Source: Gloeothece verrucosa PCC 7822 (lineage in GTDB: Bacteria > Cyanobacteriota > Cyanobacteriia > Cyanobacteriales > Microcystaceae). From it: DNA of 64,000 nt. The notes beneath the pieces are model-generated. The model saw only the letters and a program-made list of their open reading frames with translations. It searched no databases and was not told the DNA's origin. The stretch is from assembly GCF_000147335.1 (NCBI RefSeq), contig NC_014501.1, positions 2,354,300-2,418,299 of the forward strand. The letters are read 5' to 3'. The translations under genes were made by a program, and so were the position numbers. Shown here piece after piece: positions 52,772 through 61,815 of the stretch (within the stretch, counting starts at the first letter, position 1; each line of letters begins with the position of its first letter).

Positions 52772-53698
52772 TTAAGGCGTTTTAGAAACTTGAATTTGAC
52801 TAAAAGACCCGAAACCCGCCCCGGCCACTTCTGCCAAAATACTAATCAAGCGATATAAAGCCACCGCACTCAAAATAATAGCAACGGGAAAATCCTGACG
52901 ATTTAATAAAGCAATCATGGTGGCTTCAAATACCCCTAAACCCCCGGGAGCGCCGGGTACGATTAATCCCAGTAACCAAGCCAAACTAAAAACACTAATT
53001 AATTGAGGTAGATAAATAGGATTGACAGTCATTAAAGCCATTAAAGTAACAATAAAACCAATACCTCTAAATCCTAAAAACCCGATTTCTCCTAACAGGG
53101 GTAATAGAGGATAAGAGTCTATCTGCACTGAGCTAATAGAATGACCTGGATTTTTTAAGCGGCTCAGACGCTTCATCAGAGGATTCAGAATATAGGGATG
53201 TATCCCCAATAAAACGGCAATTAAAGCCAAAAATTCGCACAACAAAATCGGATTATTTCCCTGGCTTTTAATCAATCCTAACCCACTACTCACCACAGCA
53301 ATAGAAAGTGCGGCGGCTGCCATTAACACAGGTTCTAATAAAACGCTCACACTAGCCGCTTCTAAAGAACCACCCACCTTATGAACAGCCGAAATACGTC
53401 CGTAAAAGTGCCAAACATTACCCGGCAGATACTTAGCCAAATTCGTTTTCAGATAGACACAAACCGCCCATCTTGGGTTCACCGGTTGTTTAAAAATTTT
53501 CAGAATCCAAGTCCAAACCCAACCCGACCAAGTATGAGCAAAAAAAGTTATCATGGCGGCAAGAATCAGCAGCCACCATCCTTGTGTTTCTAGGCGAACT
53601 GATGCTACCTGTTGCCAGTGGTCTTTAAGGGTTTTAAGGATAAAGAACAAAGTCCCGCCAAAAATTAGCCAACGAAGATAAGGTTTAATCGCTTTCAT
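52772..53698 (-). CDS. Lysylphosphatidylglycerol synthase TM-region family protein
   Basis: A 308-residue protein with about eight membrane helices. It has the family markers Asn-Leu-Ala-Lys-Tyr-Leu-Pro-Gly-Asn-Val-Trp near residue 90 and Gly-Leu-Ile-Val-Pro-Gly-Ala-Pro-Gly-Gly-Leu-Gly-Val-Phe-Glu near 240. It lacks the soluble lysyl-transferase domain of MprF; such stand-alone TM units are often found beside glycosyltransferases and may move lipid-linked sugars across the membrane. It lies 10 bp downstream of the DPM1-like gene, in the same minus-strand operon. Confidence 0.85.
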   Translation of the reverse strand: MKAIKPYLRWLIFGGTLFFILKTLKDHWQQVASVRLETQGWWLLILAAMITFFAHTWSGWVWTWILKIFKQPVNPRWAVCVYLKTNLAKYLPGNVWHFYGRISAVHKVGGSLEAASVSVLLEPVLMAAAALSIAVVSSGLGLIKSQGNNPILLCEFLALIAVLLGIHPYILNPLMKRLSRLKNPGHSISSVQIDSYPLLPLLGEIGFLGFRGIGFIVTLMALMTVNPIYLPQLISVFSLAWLLGLIVPGAPGGLGVFEATMIALLNRQDFPVAIILSAVALYRLISILAEVAGAGFGSFSQIQVSKTP

Positions 53699-53708
53699 AA
53701 GTTTAAGC

Positions 53709-54704
53709 TTATTCCTTGAGCCGCAAAGATTGACCGACTAATTGAGGCAGAGAATAAGAAAGATAGGCCATGCGCTTAACTTCTCGTCTTCCCCTAGCCA
53801 CTGAATCTAAAATCAATCCACAGGTAAGACTTAAAAAGGCTAATAACATAATAGAAGCTGAAAGAATTGCTGTGGGAAATCTCGGTACTAAACCCGTTTC
53901 TAAATAATTAATAAAAATTGGTATCGCTAAAGCGATGGAAACACAACCCAGAAACAAAGATACTAAGCTAAAAAAGAGAAAGGGACGAATTTCTTTAAAT
54001 AATAATAAAGCGGTTCCCAAGACTCGCCAACCATCGGTAAAGGTTCTCAGCTTACTTTCTGAACCTGGAGGACGAGAACCATAAATAGTAGGTTCTTCGG
54101 CAAAAGGAATTTTTAACTCTAGAGCGTGTATTGTTAACTCAGTTTCTATTTCAAAGCCATTGGATAAGGCCGGAAATGATTTAACAAAACGACGAGAAAA
54201 AACTCGATAGCCCGAGAGCATATCTACCAGTCTAGCACCAAATAAAAATTGCACAAAACCAGTCAAGAAACGATTGCCCATTTTGTGACCAGGACGGTAA
54301 GCTTGGGGGGTATTTCCTGCCACACGACGCGCCCCCACTACCATATCTAATTGTTCGGTTAATAATCTTTCTATCAGCCGTTTGACTGCACCGACTTCAT
54401 AGGTATTATCGCCATCGGCAAGAACATAAATATCAGCGTCAATATCGGCAAACATTCGCCTAACCACATTGCCTTTTCCAGGTAGATATTCATGACAAAC
54501 AATCGCGCCTGAAGACTGAGCTTGCTCTACAGTATCATCGGTTGAGCGGTTATTATAAACATATATTTCTGCTTGAGGAAGGGCTTTTTTAAACTCAGAA
54601 ACTACTCGAGCAATGGTTAATCCTTCATTTCGACAAGGCAAGAGGACAGCGATTCTATAATTATTTAGTGCAACTTGATTTATTTTCTGTAAATGATCTA
54701 GCAT
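53709..54704 (-). CDS. DPM1/GtrB-like polyprenyl-phosphate glycosyltransferase
   Basis: A 331-residue GT2 protein. The GT-A domain (about 15-235) has Val-Leu-Leu-Pro-Cys-Arg-Asn-Glu near the start, Asn-Asn-Arg-Ser-Thr-Asp-Asp-Thr, and Ala-Asp-Gly-Asp-Asn as the metal site, plus Gly-Tyr-Arg-Val-Phe-Ser-Arg-Arg. Two C-terminal membrane helices lie near 245-270 and 285-310. Such enzymes transfer glucose or mannose from a nucleotide donor to polyprenyl phosphate, making a donor for GT-C enzymes like its neighbours. It is between the multi-TM GT-C candidate and the LPG-TM protein. Confidence 0.88.
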   Translation of the reverse strand: MLDHLQKINQVALNNYRIAVLLPCRNEGLTIARVVSEFKKALPQAEIYVYNNRSTDDTVEQAQSSGAIVCHEYLPGKGNVVRRMFADIDADIYVLADGDNTYEVGAVKRLIERLLTEQLDMVVGARRVAGNTPQAYRPGHKMGNRFLTGFVQFLFGARLVDMLSGYRVFSRRFVKSFPALSNGFEIETELTIHALELKIPFAEEPTIYGSRPPGSESKLRTFTDGWRVLGTALLLFKEIRPFLFFSLVSLFLGCVSIALAIPIFINYLETGLVPRFPTAILSASIMLLAFLSLTCGLILDSVARGRREVKRMAYLSYSLPQLVGQSLRLKE

Positions 54705-54762
54705 AATCTAATTATTTTTTAAGTAATTTCAAGGAAAACAAAACTATTTTTAAGGGGATTTT

Positions 54763-56451
54763 TTACGGACATTTTTTAACAATCGTCAGGGGGGTATTTT
54801 GTCTGGTGACCGAATAAACTACAGGACATTCCGGAAAAGCTTTGTGATAATCATAGCGGGGAAGTCCCATGTAATAATCGGGTAATGGGTCTTGACCCAG
54901 GTGAAAATCATCACGGTTAATTAAGGTAAATTTATGATGGAGATCAGAAAATATTTCGGCGGCAAATAAGGGGCCGGCTATGACAATTTTAGAATTGGGT
55001 TCTGCATTTTTATTAAGCCATTCCATTCCTTCCCTTAAACTTAATCCCCAATAATCCGTTTCTTGTTGATTGTAGGCAGCCGCTAACCCTCCATAAGTTC
55101 TATTAAAATAACTATATTGATAGGGATGTAGAGCCGACATATCTGTAATAATTAAACTAAATTGGATCATCAGTAAAGTGACCGCAAAAATTTTAAGTGG
55201 CTTATTATTGATTTTTTTATAAATCCAAATCAAACCCGTAGCTGATAGAGCGGCTATGGCCGGCAGGATAAATAAAAAATGTCGGATTCCATCATAAATT
55301 GTCGAATGTTTTAAAATCGCGACGGTGGGAATAAAAAACACTTGCAACAAAACTAAAATTGCACAAGCTCGTCGATTTTCGGGGAATTTTTTATAGTTGA
55401 TAATTATGGCCATTACACCGATTAAAAAAGCCAGTAGAAAAATTATCGGTACAGTAATAGTCAACAGTCGAAGTAAATAATACCAAGGCAAAGATTTACC
55501 GGGTATAAATTGCCCGTCAAATAATACAGAGTTATCCCAAAGACTATATTTAGAAAAATTATCCAAAGCGGCAAAAAACCATTGGATGGGGTTAGACCAA
55601 GAAGCGGGATAACAAAGAGTGGTGATTAAAAACCAACTCCCGATCATTAAACCGTAAAAAGGCGCAAAGTTTTTAATTTTTAAAGAGAGAGCCTTCAGAT
55701 TGAGATGGGTTAATAGATGAGCGGCTATCACAAAAAATATCATTAAAAACCCCCCTACCCTAATGCCTGTAAATAAACCGGCAAGACCTCCATATAATAG
55801 GGAATATAGGGTTATTTTATTCTTTCCTATTTTCAGATGTTCGGCTTCTACTTGATAATAATAATTAAGTAAACAAGCTCCTAACCAAGTGGAAACCGTA
55901 AACATAACAGCAAAGGGAATATCTTTAGGATTAAAAAAGCTATGTCCCCAAAATTGAGGAAACAAAGCTAAAACTATAGGAGCAAACCAAGCGTATTCCC
56001 AACCGGTCAATATAGCGACAATTCCCCCAACAGCAACGAAAGCCAGTAAAGAAAATATAAAAGTAACAATATGTTTAACTTGTATTCTTCGTTTTAATTT
56101 CAGGACATTTTTTTCATGTTCATTGAAAGTATTACTCGCTTGAACTGACTTAAAATCTCCCAAAGGTTTAGTTAAATCATAAATTTGATCGGCGGCATAA
56201 TTAAAAATAAAACCATAATATTTTGAATCTCTAGGTATCGGCGTTCCATCCTTAATATATTGCCGAACCCATTGAACCATATAAATTTCTATCCATTCAT
56301 CCCAAGTTGCTCCATAATGACTAACCGTAGATAATCCAATTACCGCGATCAAAATGATCACTAAGAAAAATTTTAAATAAGCTTTATTAAGATTATCTTT
56401 TAAAATAGCTATTTTCACAGTTTTGGGAATTATGAGGTTAATCGGTAGCAT
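54763..56451 (-). CDS. GT-C type membrane glycosyltransferase candidate
   Basis: A 562-residue protein with about eleven membrane helices. The first external loop has Gly-Ala-Thr-Trp-Asp-Glu-Trp-Ile-Glu, the Asp-Glu pair of GT39-like enzymes; later Phe-Phe-Asn-Pro-Lys-Asp and a short soluble C-terminal domain with Leu-Arg-Glu-Gly-Met-Glu-Trp-Leu. Likely takes a sugar from polyprenyl phosphate and places it on an outer-face acceptor. It heads the minus-strand operon with the DPM1-like synthase and the LPG-TM protein, a logical donor-carrier-transferase set. Acceptor unknown. Confidence 0.75.
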   Translation of the reverse strand: MLPINLIIPKTVKIAILKDNLNKAYLKFFLVIILIAVIGLSTVSHYGATWDEWIEIYMVQWVRQYIKDGTPIPRDSKYYGFIFNYAADQIYDLTKPLGDFKSVQASNTFNEHEKNVLKLKRRIQVKHIVTFIFSLLAFVAVGGIVAILTGWEYAWFAPIVLALFPQFWGHSFFNPKDIPFAVMFTVSTWLGACLLNYYYQVEAEHLKIGKNKITLYSLLYGGLAGLFTGIRVGGFLMIFFVIAAHLLTHLNLKALSLKIKNFAPFYGLMIGSWFLITTLCYPASWSNPIQWFFAALDNFSKYSLWDNSVLFDGQFIPGKSLPWYYLLRLLTITVPIIFLLAFLIGVMAIIINYKKFPENRRACAILVLLQVFFIPTVAILKHSTIYDGIRHFLFILPAIAALSATGLIWIYKKINNKPLKIFAVTLLMIQFSLIITDMSALHPYQYSYFNRTYGGLAAAYNQQETDYWGLSLREGMEWLNKNAEPNSKIVIAGPLFAAEIFSDLHHKFTLINRDDFHLGQDPLPDYYMGLPRYDYHKAFPECPVVYSVTRQNTPLTIVKKCP

Positions 56452-56743
56452 GAGATATTTAGGGGGATAATCATTGAATGGTTCAGCTTAGGAAACCTTT
56501 ATTCTATCTGGGGTGTCTGTTCATATCAAGCAATTCACTCTCGTTTTCCACCCTTAAAAAAATTGAGAATACTAGGCTTACTCTTTGAGACGACTACAAT
56601 TAACTCAAAAAGTTCCCTTATTATTCTCAAATCCTATGTCTAGCTAAAAATAAATTGTCAAGTCGCATAAAAAATTAACTTGTGATTTTTGACCAAACAT
56701 GAAATAATAATTTTTTTAAACATTATCGAGTCTATAGCTATCG

Positions 56744-58363
56744 ATGAAGACTTTTAGACTGAAAAATATCTCTACCCCTGTGATATTAGCGCTCAGTTAC
56801 TTTTTACTTGGGGCATTAGTGACAATTATTTTCGGACAAGATGTCAATTGGGACCTGCGAAACTATCATTTTTATAATCCCTATATGTTGCTGACAGACC
56901 GAATTAAATATGATATCTTACCGGCTCAAATTCAAACCTTTTTTAATCCTTTATTAGATATTCCTTTTTTTGTCAGTATATATTATCTAAAAATTCCCTC
57001 AATTATCGTCAATTCTTTCCTAGGAGGACTGCACGGTTTAAATTTGTGGTTTGTTCATTATATTCTCTATTTTTCTCTTATTAATTTGAAGGATACCTAT
57101 AAACATTTAATTAGCTTATTAGCGGCGTTAACCAGTTTTTGGGGAGCGGCTTATTTATCTGAATTAGGAACCACAATGGGTGATAGTACCGCCAGTTTAT
57201 TTGCCCTAGGGTCTTTATTAATTATTATTTATAGTCTCTCTAAACATCAAGATATTCCTCTAAAAAACTTGATGATAGCGGGTTTAGTCATGGGGTTAGG
57301 TGTAGGGCTTAAACTGACAGTTGCCCTATATGGTATTAGTTTAATTGTCGCTATTAATTTTATCCATAATAATTGGCCACGAAAGATTAGGAATTTAGGG
57401 ATTATAATCGGCACAATGTTTAGCGGGTTTATGCTCACTGCTGGCTATTGGATGTTTTTGATGTGGAGCAACTTTTCTAATCCTCTTTTTCCCTTTTTTA
57501 ATAAAATTTTTCAATCGCCTTATATTGAAACCGATTTTAATTTAAAAGATGCCAGATTTCTTCCTCGTAACCTTTTGCAAGCTATATTTTATCCTTTTTA
57601 TTTTTTGCATAATCCCAATTTAGTCGCTGAATTAAAGTTTAGAGATGTACGATTCTCACTGGCTTATATTTTAATTGTTTTCCTGCTCGGCTTTGCTTTA
57701 TATAAAAAGTTTTATAATCCCCAGAAAACCAGCAAAAACCCTCTTATAAATGAGAATGCTTTTCGTCTATTTCTCCCTTTTTTTACAGCCGCTTATCTGA
57801 TCTGGTTAATTCAGTTTTCTATTTATCGATATTTAATTGTTTTAGAACTTTTAACGCCCGTTTTAATTGTTTTAGTAATTGGCTATATTTATCCCCTTCC
57901 GAAAATAACAAAACATCTTTCCATCGCCTTATTTTTTACGTTAATAATAACTGTTCAACCGCTTGATTGGTGGCGAATTGCTTGGTCATCTAATTATTTT
58001 GGGATTGAGAAAAATTTACTCAATCGATACGAAAACTCGGTAATTGTTATGTGGGGTGGAGAACCAATGGGCTATGTAGTCCCTTATTTTCCTCGTCATA
58101 CGCGATTAGTTCGTATTACCGGCAATTCGGGATTAAGTCCTAATACTTTAATGAGAAAAAATGCTGAAAAAATTATTAAAGCTACTCCCGAAAAGTCCCT
58201 GTATTTATTAGAAATAAATTTTGAAAAAAAAGAACCTGATAAACAACTAGCTAAACAGAAAGATTTAGCGGCGTTAGGATTAACCATCAATCCGATTAAT
58301 TGTCAACCTTTATCTACCCACATAGAAAAATATACCATCTGTCAACTCAACAAAGTTAATTAG
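56744..58363 (+). CDS. Multi-TM membrane protein, putative GT-C glycosyltransferase
   Basis: A 539-residue protein with about ten membrane helices. The loop after helix one carries Asp-Val-Asn-Trp-Asp-Leu-Arg-Asn-Tyr-His-Phe-Tyr-Asn-Pro-Tyr, a conserved stretch in a cyanobacterial/proteobacterial family often annotated only as hypothetical; its Asp residues suggest a GT-C active site. A short soluble C-terminus (about 420-539) closes the protein. Plus-strand start follows AT-rich DNA; next gene begins 13 bp after the stop, so co-transcription with the GT2 gene is likely. Confidence 0.7.
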   Translation: MKTFRLKNISTPVILALSYFLLGALVTIIFGQDVNWDLRNYHFYNPYMLLTDRIKYDILPAQIQTFFNPLLDIPFFVSIYYLKIPSIIVNSFLGGLHGLNLWFVHYILYFSLINLKDTYKHLISLLAALTSFWGAAYLSELGTTMGDSTASLFALGSLLIIIYSLSKHQDIPLKNLMIAGLVMGLGVGLKLTVALYGISLIVAINFIHNNWPRKIRNLGIIIGTMFSGFMLTAGYWMFLMWSNFSNPLFPFFNKIFQSPYIETDFNLKDARFLPRNLLQAIFYPFYFLHNPNLVAELKFRDVRFSLAYILIVFLLGFALYKKFYNPQKTSKNPLINENAFRLFLPFFTAAYLIWLIQFSIYRYLIVLELLTPVLIVLVIGYIYPLPKITKHLSIALFFTLIITVQPLDWWRIAWSSNYFGIEKNLLNRYENSVIVMWGGEPMGYVVPYFPRHTRLVRITGNSGLSPNTLMRKNAEKIIKATPEKSLYLLEINFEKKEPDKQLAKQKDLAALGLTINPINCQPLSTHIEKYTICQLNKVN

Positions 58364-58376
58364 CTTAAGCCTAAGT

Positions 58377-59288
58377 ATGCTCAAAAGTCAACCCCCTTGT
58401 TTTTATTTTCTAATAGTCAACTATTATTGTACTCCTCTCATCAGTCGTTTAATGGCTTCTCTGAGAGAAAATCAAGTGAATGATTTCTCTATTGTGATTG
58501 TCAACAATTCACCTGATGATGAGCAAATTAGAACCCTGAAAAGTGAAAACATTTATCTTTTAGAAGCGAAAAAGAATTTGGGCTTTGGAAAAGCTTGTAA
58601 TTTAGGATTAAACTGGATTTATGCAGAAAACAAAGAAGCCATTGTTTGGTTAATTAATCCGGATGCCTATTTGCTTCCTGATTCTCTCCCTAAAGCTAGT
58701 CAATTCTTTGTCAATCACCCGGAAATTTCCCTCCTGGGGACAGAAGTTTATGAACCATCAGGTAAAATTTGGTTTGGTTGGGGTAAATTTAGCGTCAAAA
58801 CCGGTGAAATTGTTGTGGTAGAGGAATCTTTAGATTATCAGGATAAACCCTATTTATCAGCCCAGTGGGTAACGGGTTGTAGTCTTTTGATTAATTTAAA
58901 ACAATTTCAAGAAAGTCCCTATTTTGATACCGATTATTTTCTTTATTATGAAGATTTTGATTTTTGTCAGCGTTATGCTAAAGGAGGCCATTTAATCGCC
59001 ATCACCAATCAAATTAAAGTGATTCATGAAGCATCTTCTATTACGCTAAAATATGGATATCTCAGACTGATTCATAACATTTATAGTTATTTGCTCAGTT
59101 TAGAAAAACATACAAACCCCTTGCTTCTTTGGGGGAGATTTATCCGCATGATTTTCATGTCACTGGTTATCCTTCCTTTAAAACCGAAGTTTGCCTTAGC
59201 TAAACTTCAAGGAATTTTCTTGTATTGTCAACGATTCATCAACTTATCATTCATTGATAAGCAAACTCATGTTAAAAATTTTAATTGA
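58377..59288 (+). CDS. Glycosyltransferase family 2, rhamnosyltransferase-like
   Basis: A 303-residue protein. The GT-A fold is seen in Phe-Leu-Ile-Val-Asn-Tyr near residue 12, Val-Ile-Val-Asn-Asn-Ser-Pro-Asp-Asp, Gly-Phe-Gly-Lys-Ala-Cys-Asn, Leu-Ile-Asn-Pro-Asp-Ala (metal site), and Tyr-Tyr-Glu-Asp-Phe-Asp-Phe-Cys. This set is typical of WbbL-like rhamnosyltransferases. The C-terminus has one hydrophobic segment that may hold it to the membrane. Its end overlaps the next gene by about 20 bp. Confidence 0.88.
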   Translation: MLKSQPPCFYFLIVNYYCTPLISRLMASLRENQVNDFSIVIVNNSPDDEQIRTLKSENIYLLEAKKNLGFGKACNLGLNWIYAENKEAIVWLINPDAYLLPDSLPKASQFFVNHPEISLLGTEVYEPSGKIWFGWGKFSVKTGEIVVVEESLDYQDKPYLSAQWVTGCSLLINLKQFQESPYFDTDYFLYYEDFDFCQRYAKGGHLIAITNQIKVIHEASSITLKYGYLRLIHNIYSYLLSLEKHTNPLLLWGRFIRMIFMSLVILPLKPKFALAKLQGIFLYCQRFINLSFIDKQTHVKNFN

Positions 59289-60402
59289 TGGCACAGCTTT
59301 AAGACCCAAACCCAGTGGAATAGGCCTTTATGTTTATCATTTAATTAATGGTCTTCAACAGTTGCAAAAAGATGAAAATTTTCACTTGTCAGTTTCTTAT
59401 CAGCCTTCGGTCAAAAATTGGCTAAAAAGAAATTTATCGGTTCCCGAAAAACTGCAAAAATATGCCAATATTTATTGTTTACCTATTCCCGTAACCCTTT
59501 CTAATTTTTTAGCCAAATATCCTAATCCAAGTTTAGCCTATTTTGAAAAATATTTTGGGTCGCCTGATATTGTTCATGGCCCCGATCATGTGGTTTATCC
59601 CTGTCGTAATAGTTTAAAAGTGATGACTATTACCGATCTGACTTTTATTAAATATCCTCAATTGGTTAACTCAATTGTTAGAACTTACACGGGGCGAGTT
59701 AAACAATGTTTAAAATGGACGGATTTAGTGATTACCATTTCCGAAAGTTCTAAAAATGATCTCATTAATTATTTAGGCGTTAAGCCAGATAAAATTTATG
59801 TAACTCCCTTGGCGAGCCGCTATTCATCCGAAGATTTTTTAACAGAAAAAGCACCCTCGTCTTCAAAACCTTATCTCCTTTTTGTCAGCACGATCGAACC
59901 GAGAAAAAATATTAATACTTTAATTTTTGCCTTTAATATACTCAAACTCCATTATAAAATTGACCATCGTTTAGTGCTGATCGGACAAAAAGGTTGGAAA
60001 TATCAACCGATATTTGAAGCCATCGCCAATTCTCCTTGGAAACAGGATATTGAACATTTAGATTATTTATCAGATGAAAAAGTGGCCGAATTCTATCGCC
60101 ATGCCGATGTTTTTGTTTATCCTTCTATTTATGAAGGTTTTGGTCTTCCCGTTTTGGAAGCGATGACCTTGGGAACACCAGTAGTCACCTCTAATACCTC
60201 TTCTCTACCTGAAGTGGCCGGAGATGCTACCCTTTTGATCAACCCTGATGATGCTCAGGAATTAGCTGAGGCAATTTATCAGGTTATTACTGATTCTCAG
60301 TTGCGTCAAGATTTAATTGAGAAAGGAAAAAAAAGAGCAAAATTATTTTCTTGGGAGAATACCGCTAGAGAAACACTTAAGGCTTACCGGAGTTTGTTAT
60401 GA
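59269..60402 (+). CDS. Glycosyltransferase family 4
   Basis: A 377-residue GT-B protein from the ATG at 59269 (a TTG 15 bases earlier is possible). N-terminal Ile-Asp-Gly-Thr-Ala-Leu-Arg-Pro; donor-side motifs Phe-Val-Ser-Thr-Ile-Glu-Pro-Arg-Lys-Asn near 210 and [15 protein letters not shown] near 290, the GT4 signature with its two catalytic Glu residues. It adds a hexose, often mannose, to a lipid-linked chain. Overlap with the upstream GT2 gene implies translational coupling. Confidence 0.92.
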   Translation: MLKILIDGTALRPKPSGIGLYVYHLINGLQQLQKDENFHLSVSYQPSVKNWLKRNLSVPEKLQKYANIYCLPIPVTLSNFLAKYPNPSLAYFEKYFGSPDIVHGPDHVVYPCRNSLKVMTITDLTFIKYPQLVNSIVRTYTGRVKQCLKWTDLVITISESSKNDLINYLGVKPDKIYVTPLASRYSSEDFLTEKAPSSSKPYLLFVSTIEPRKNINTLIFAFNILKLHYKIDHRLVLIGQKGWKYQPIFEAIANSPWKQDIEHLDYLSDEKVAEFYRHADVFVYPSIYEGFGLPVLEAMTLGTPVVTSNTSSLPEVAGDATLLINPDDAQELAEAIYQVITDSQLRQDLIEKGKKRAKLFSWENTARETLKAYRSLL

Positions 60403-60409
60403 TTTTTGT

Positions 60410-60435
60410 CCACAGATGAACACAGATAAATAATC
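60410..60435. repeat. CACAGATGAACACAGATAA-type intergenic repeat, copy 1
   Basis: CCACAGATGAACACAGATAA fills the gap between the two GT4 genes. A near-identical sequence in inverted orientation lies at 63824-63845. Short repeats of this type occur between genes in many bacterial genomes. Confidence 0.6.
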
Positions 60436-61521
60436 ATGGATAAAAAATTATTGGTTAATTTGTCTTTTCTTTTATCTCAGCCTACGGGTTTAGCGACTTA
60501 TGCGTCGAATCTTTTTCCTTATTTACAGCCGCTAGAACCTATTTTATTGACAGCTAATGCTATTGATAATTTTAACTGTTTTCTGGTGCCTCCCAATCTC
60601 ACTCAAGCACAAGGGACAAAAGGAAATGTTCAGCGTTTATGGTGGACTCAGTTTCAAGTTCCTAATATTTATCGTCAATTGAATAGTTCTCTTTTATTTT
60701 CGCCGGTTCCTGAAGCCCCTATTTATACTAATTGCCGCTTTGTGGTGACGGTACATGATTTAATTCCTTTACGCTTTCCTAAACGGTTTTCGGCTTTAAC
60801 CCTGTATTGTCGTTATTATCTTCCCCGAGTTTTGGCTCAAGCTGAACATATTATTTGTGATTCGATGGCCACAAAAAAAGACTTACAAGCGTTTTTTGGC
60901 ATTCCGGACTCAAAAATTACCCCTGTGCTTTTGGCCTACAATAAAACTCATTTTCGCCCCCTTCCCAACGAGATTAAACGGCCTCAAATTCCTTATTTTT
61001 TCTATATTGGCCGTCATGATCCCTATAAAAATTTACATCGTCTCATTAGCGCCTTTGCCGCACTTCCTCACTGTCAAAACTATCAACTTTGGATCGCTGG
61101 ATCTTCCGATCCTCGATTTACCCCTCTTCTCAAAACTCAGGTGGATGAATTAGGATTATCTCAACAAGTTATTTTTCTCGATTATCTCCCTTATGAGAAA
61201 TTGCCCTTAATCCTCAATCAAGCTTTAGCCTTAGTCTTTCCCTCTCTCTGGGAAGGGTTTGGACTACCCGTCTTAGAGGCGATGGGATGCGGAACCCCTG
61301 TCATTACCTCTAATCTTTCCTCCTTACCCGAAGTGGCCGGCGATGCGGCATTATTAGTTAATCCCTATAATATCGAAGAAATAACCGCAGCAATGCAAGC
61401 GATCGGTACTGATGAACCCCTCAGAACCCGGCTGAGTCAACAAGGGTTACAACAAGCGAGTCAATTTAGTTGGGAAAAAACCGCCTCTAGCACAATTGAA
61501 GTGTTAAGCGGCTACTGGTAA
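60436..61521 (+). CDS. Glycosyltransferase family 4
   Basis: A 361-residue GT-B protein. It has Pro-Thr-Gly-Leu-Ala-Thr-Tyr-Ala near residue 16 (acceptor side), [10 protein letters not shown] near 192, and [15 protein letters not shown] near 268. It is a close relative of the preceding GT4 protein: the shared [10 protein letters not shown] stretch suggests tandem duplication. Last gene of the glycan locus. Confidence 0.92.
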   Translation: MDKKLLVNLSFLLSQPTGLATYASNLFPYLQPLEPILLTANAIDNFNCFLVPPNLTQAQGTKGNVQRLWWTQFQVPNIYRQLNSSLLFSPVPEAPIYTNCRFVVTVHDLIPLRFPKRFSALTLYCRYYLPRVLAQAEHIICDSMATKKDLQAFFGIPDSKITPVLLAYNKTHFRPLPNEIKRPQIPYFFYIGRHDPYKNLHRLISAFAALPHCQNYQLWIAGSSDPRFTPLLKTQVDELGLSQQVIFLDYLPYEKLPLILNQALALVFPSLWEGFGLPVLEAMGCGTPVITSNLSSLPEVAGDAALLVNPYNIEEITAAMQAIGTDEPLRTRLSQQGLQQASQFSWEKTASSTIEVLSGYW

Positions 61522-61815
61522 CTCTCTGAAGATAGATCAAGCTACTGGTGCGCCATCCCTAAAAGCCTTGCCTATTACTTTTTGCCTATTGTCCAACTAC
61601 CCAATTCAGTATTGTCACATAAATTTCATCTCAATATCATACTGAAGTCATACCCACAACCTAGATTAAAGATGTCAGCCTCAATAAACCGTTTTCCCGT
61701 AAAGCTTCTTACACACCGTTTTACTCCGAAAACTCCTCACACACCTAGGGCTGACTTTCCTCTTTAGCCTAAATTGAATATTTAAATTCTTAAGCGAAGT
61801 TAAAACGGACATACT

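Noticed and set aside
61582-61767. Open frame of 61 codons upstream of the HtrA-type gene
   Set aside because: Low-complexity intergenic composition and no family similarity; it runs through what should be the protease leader.
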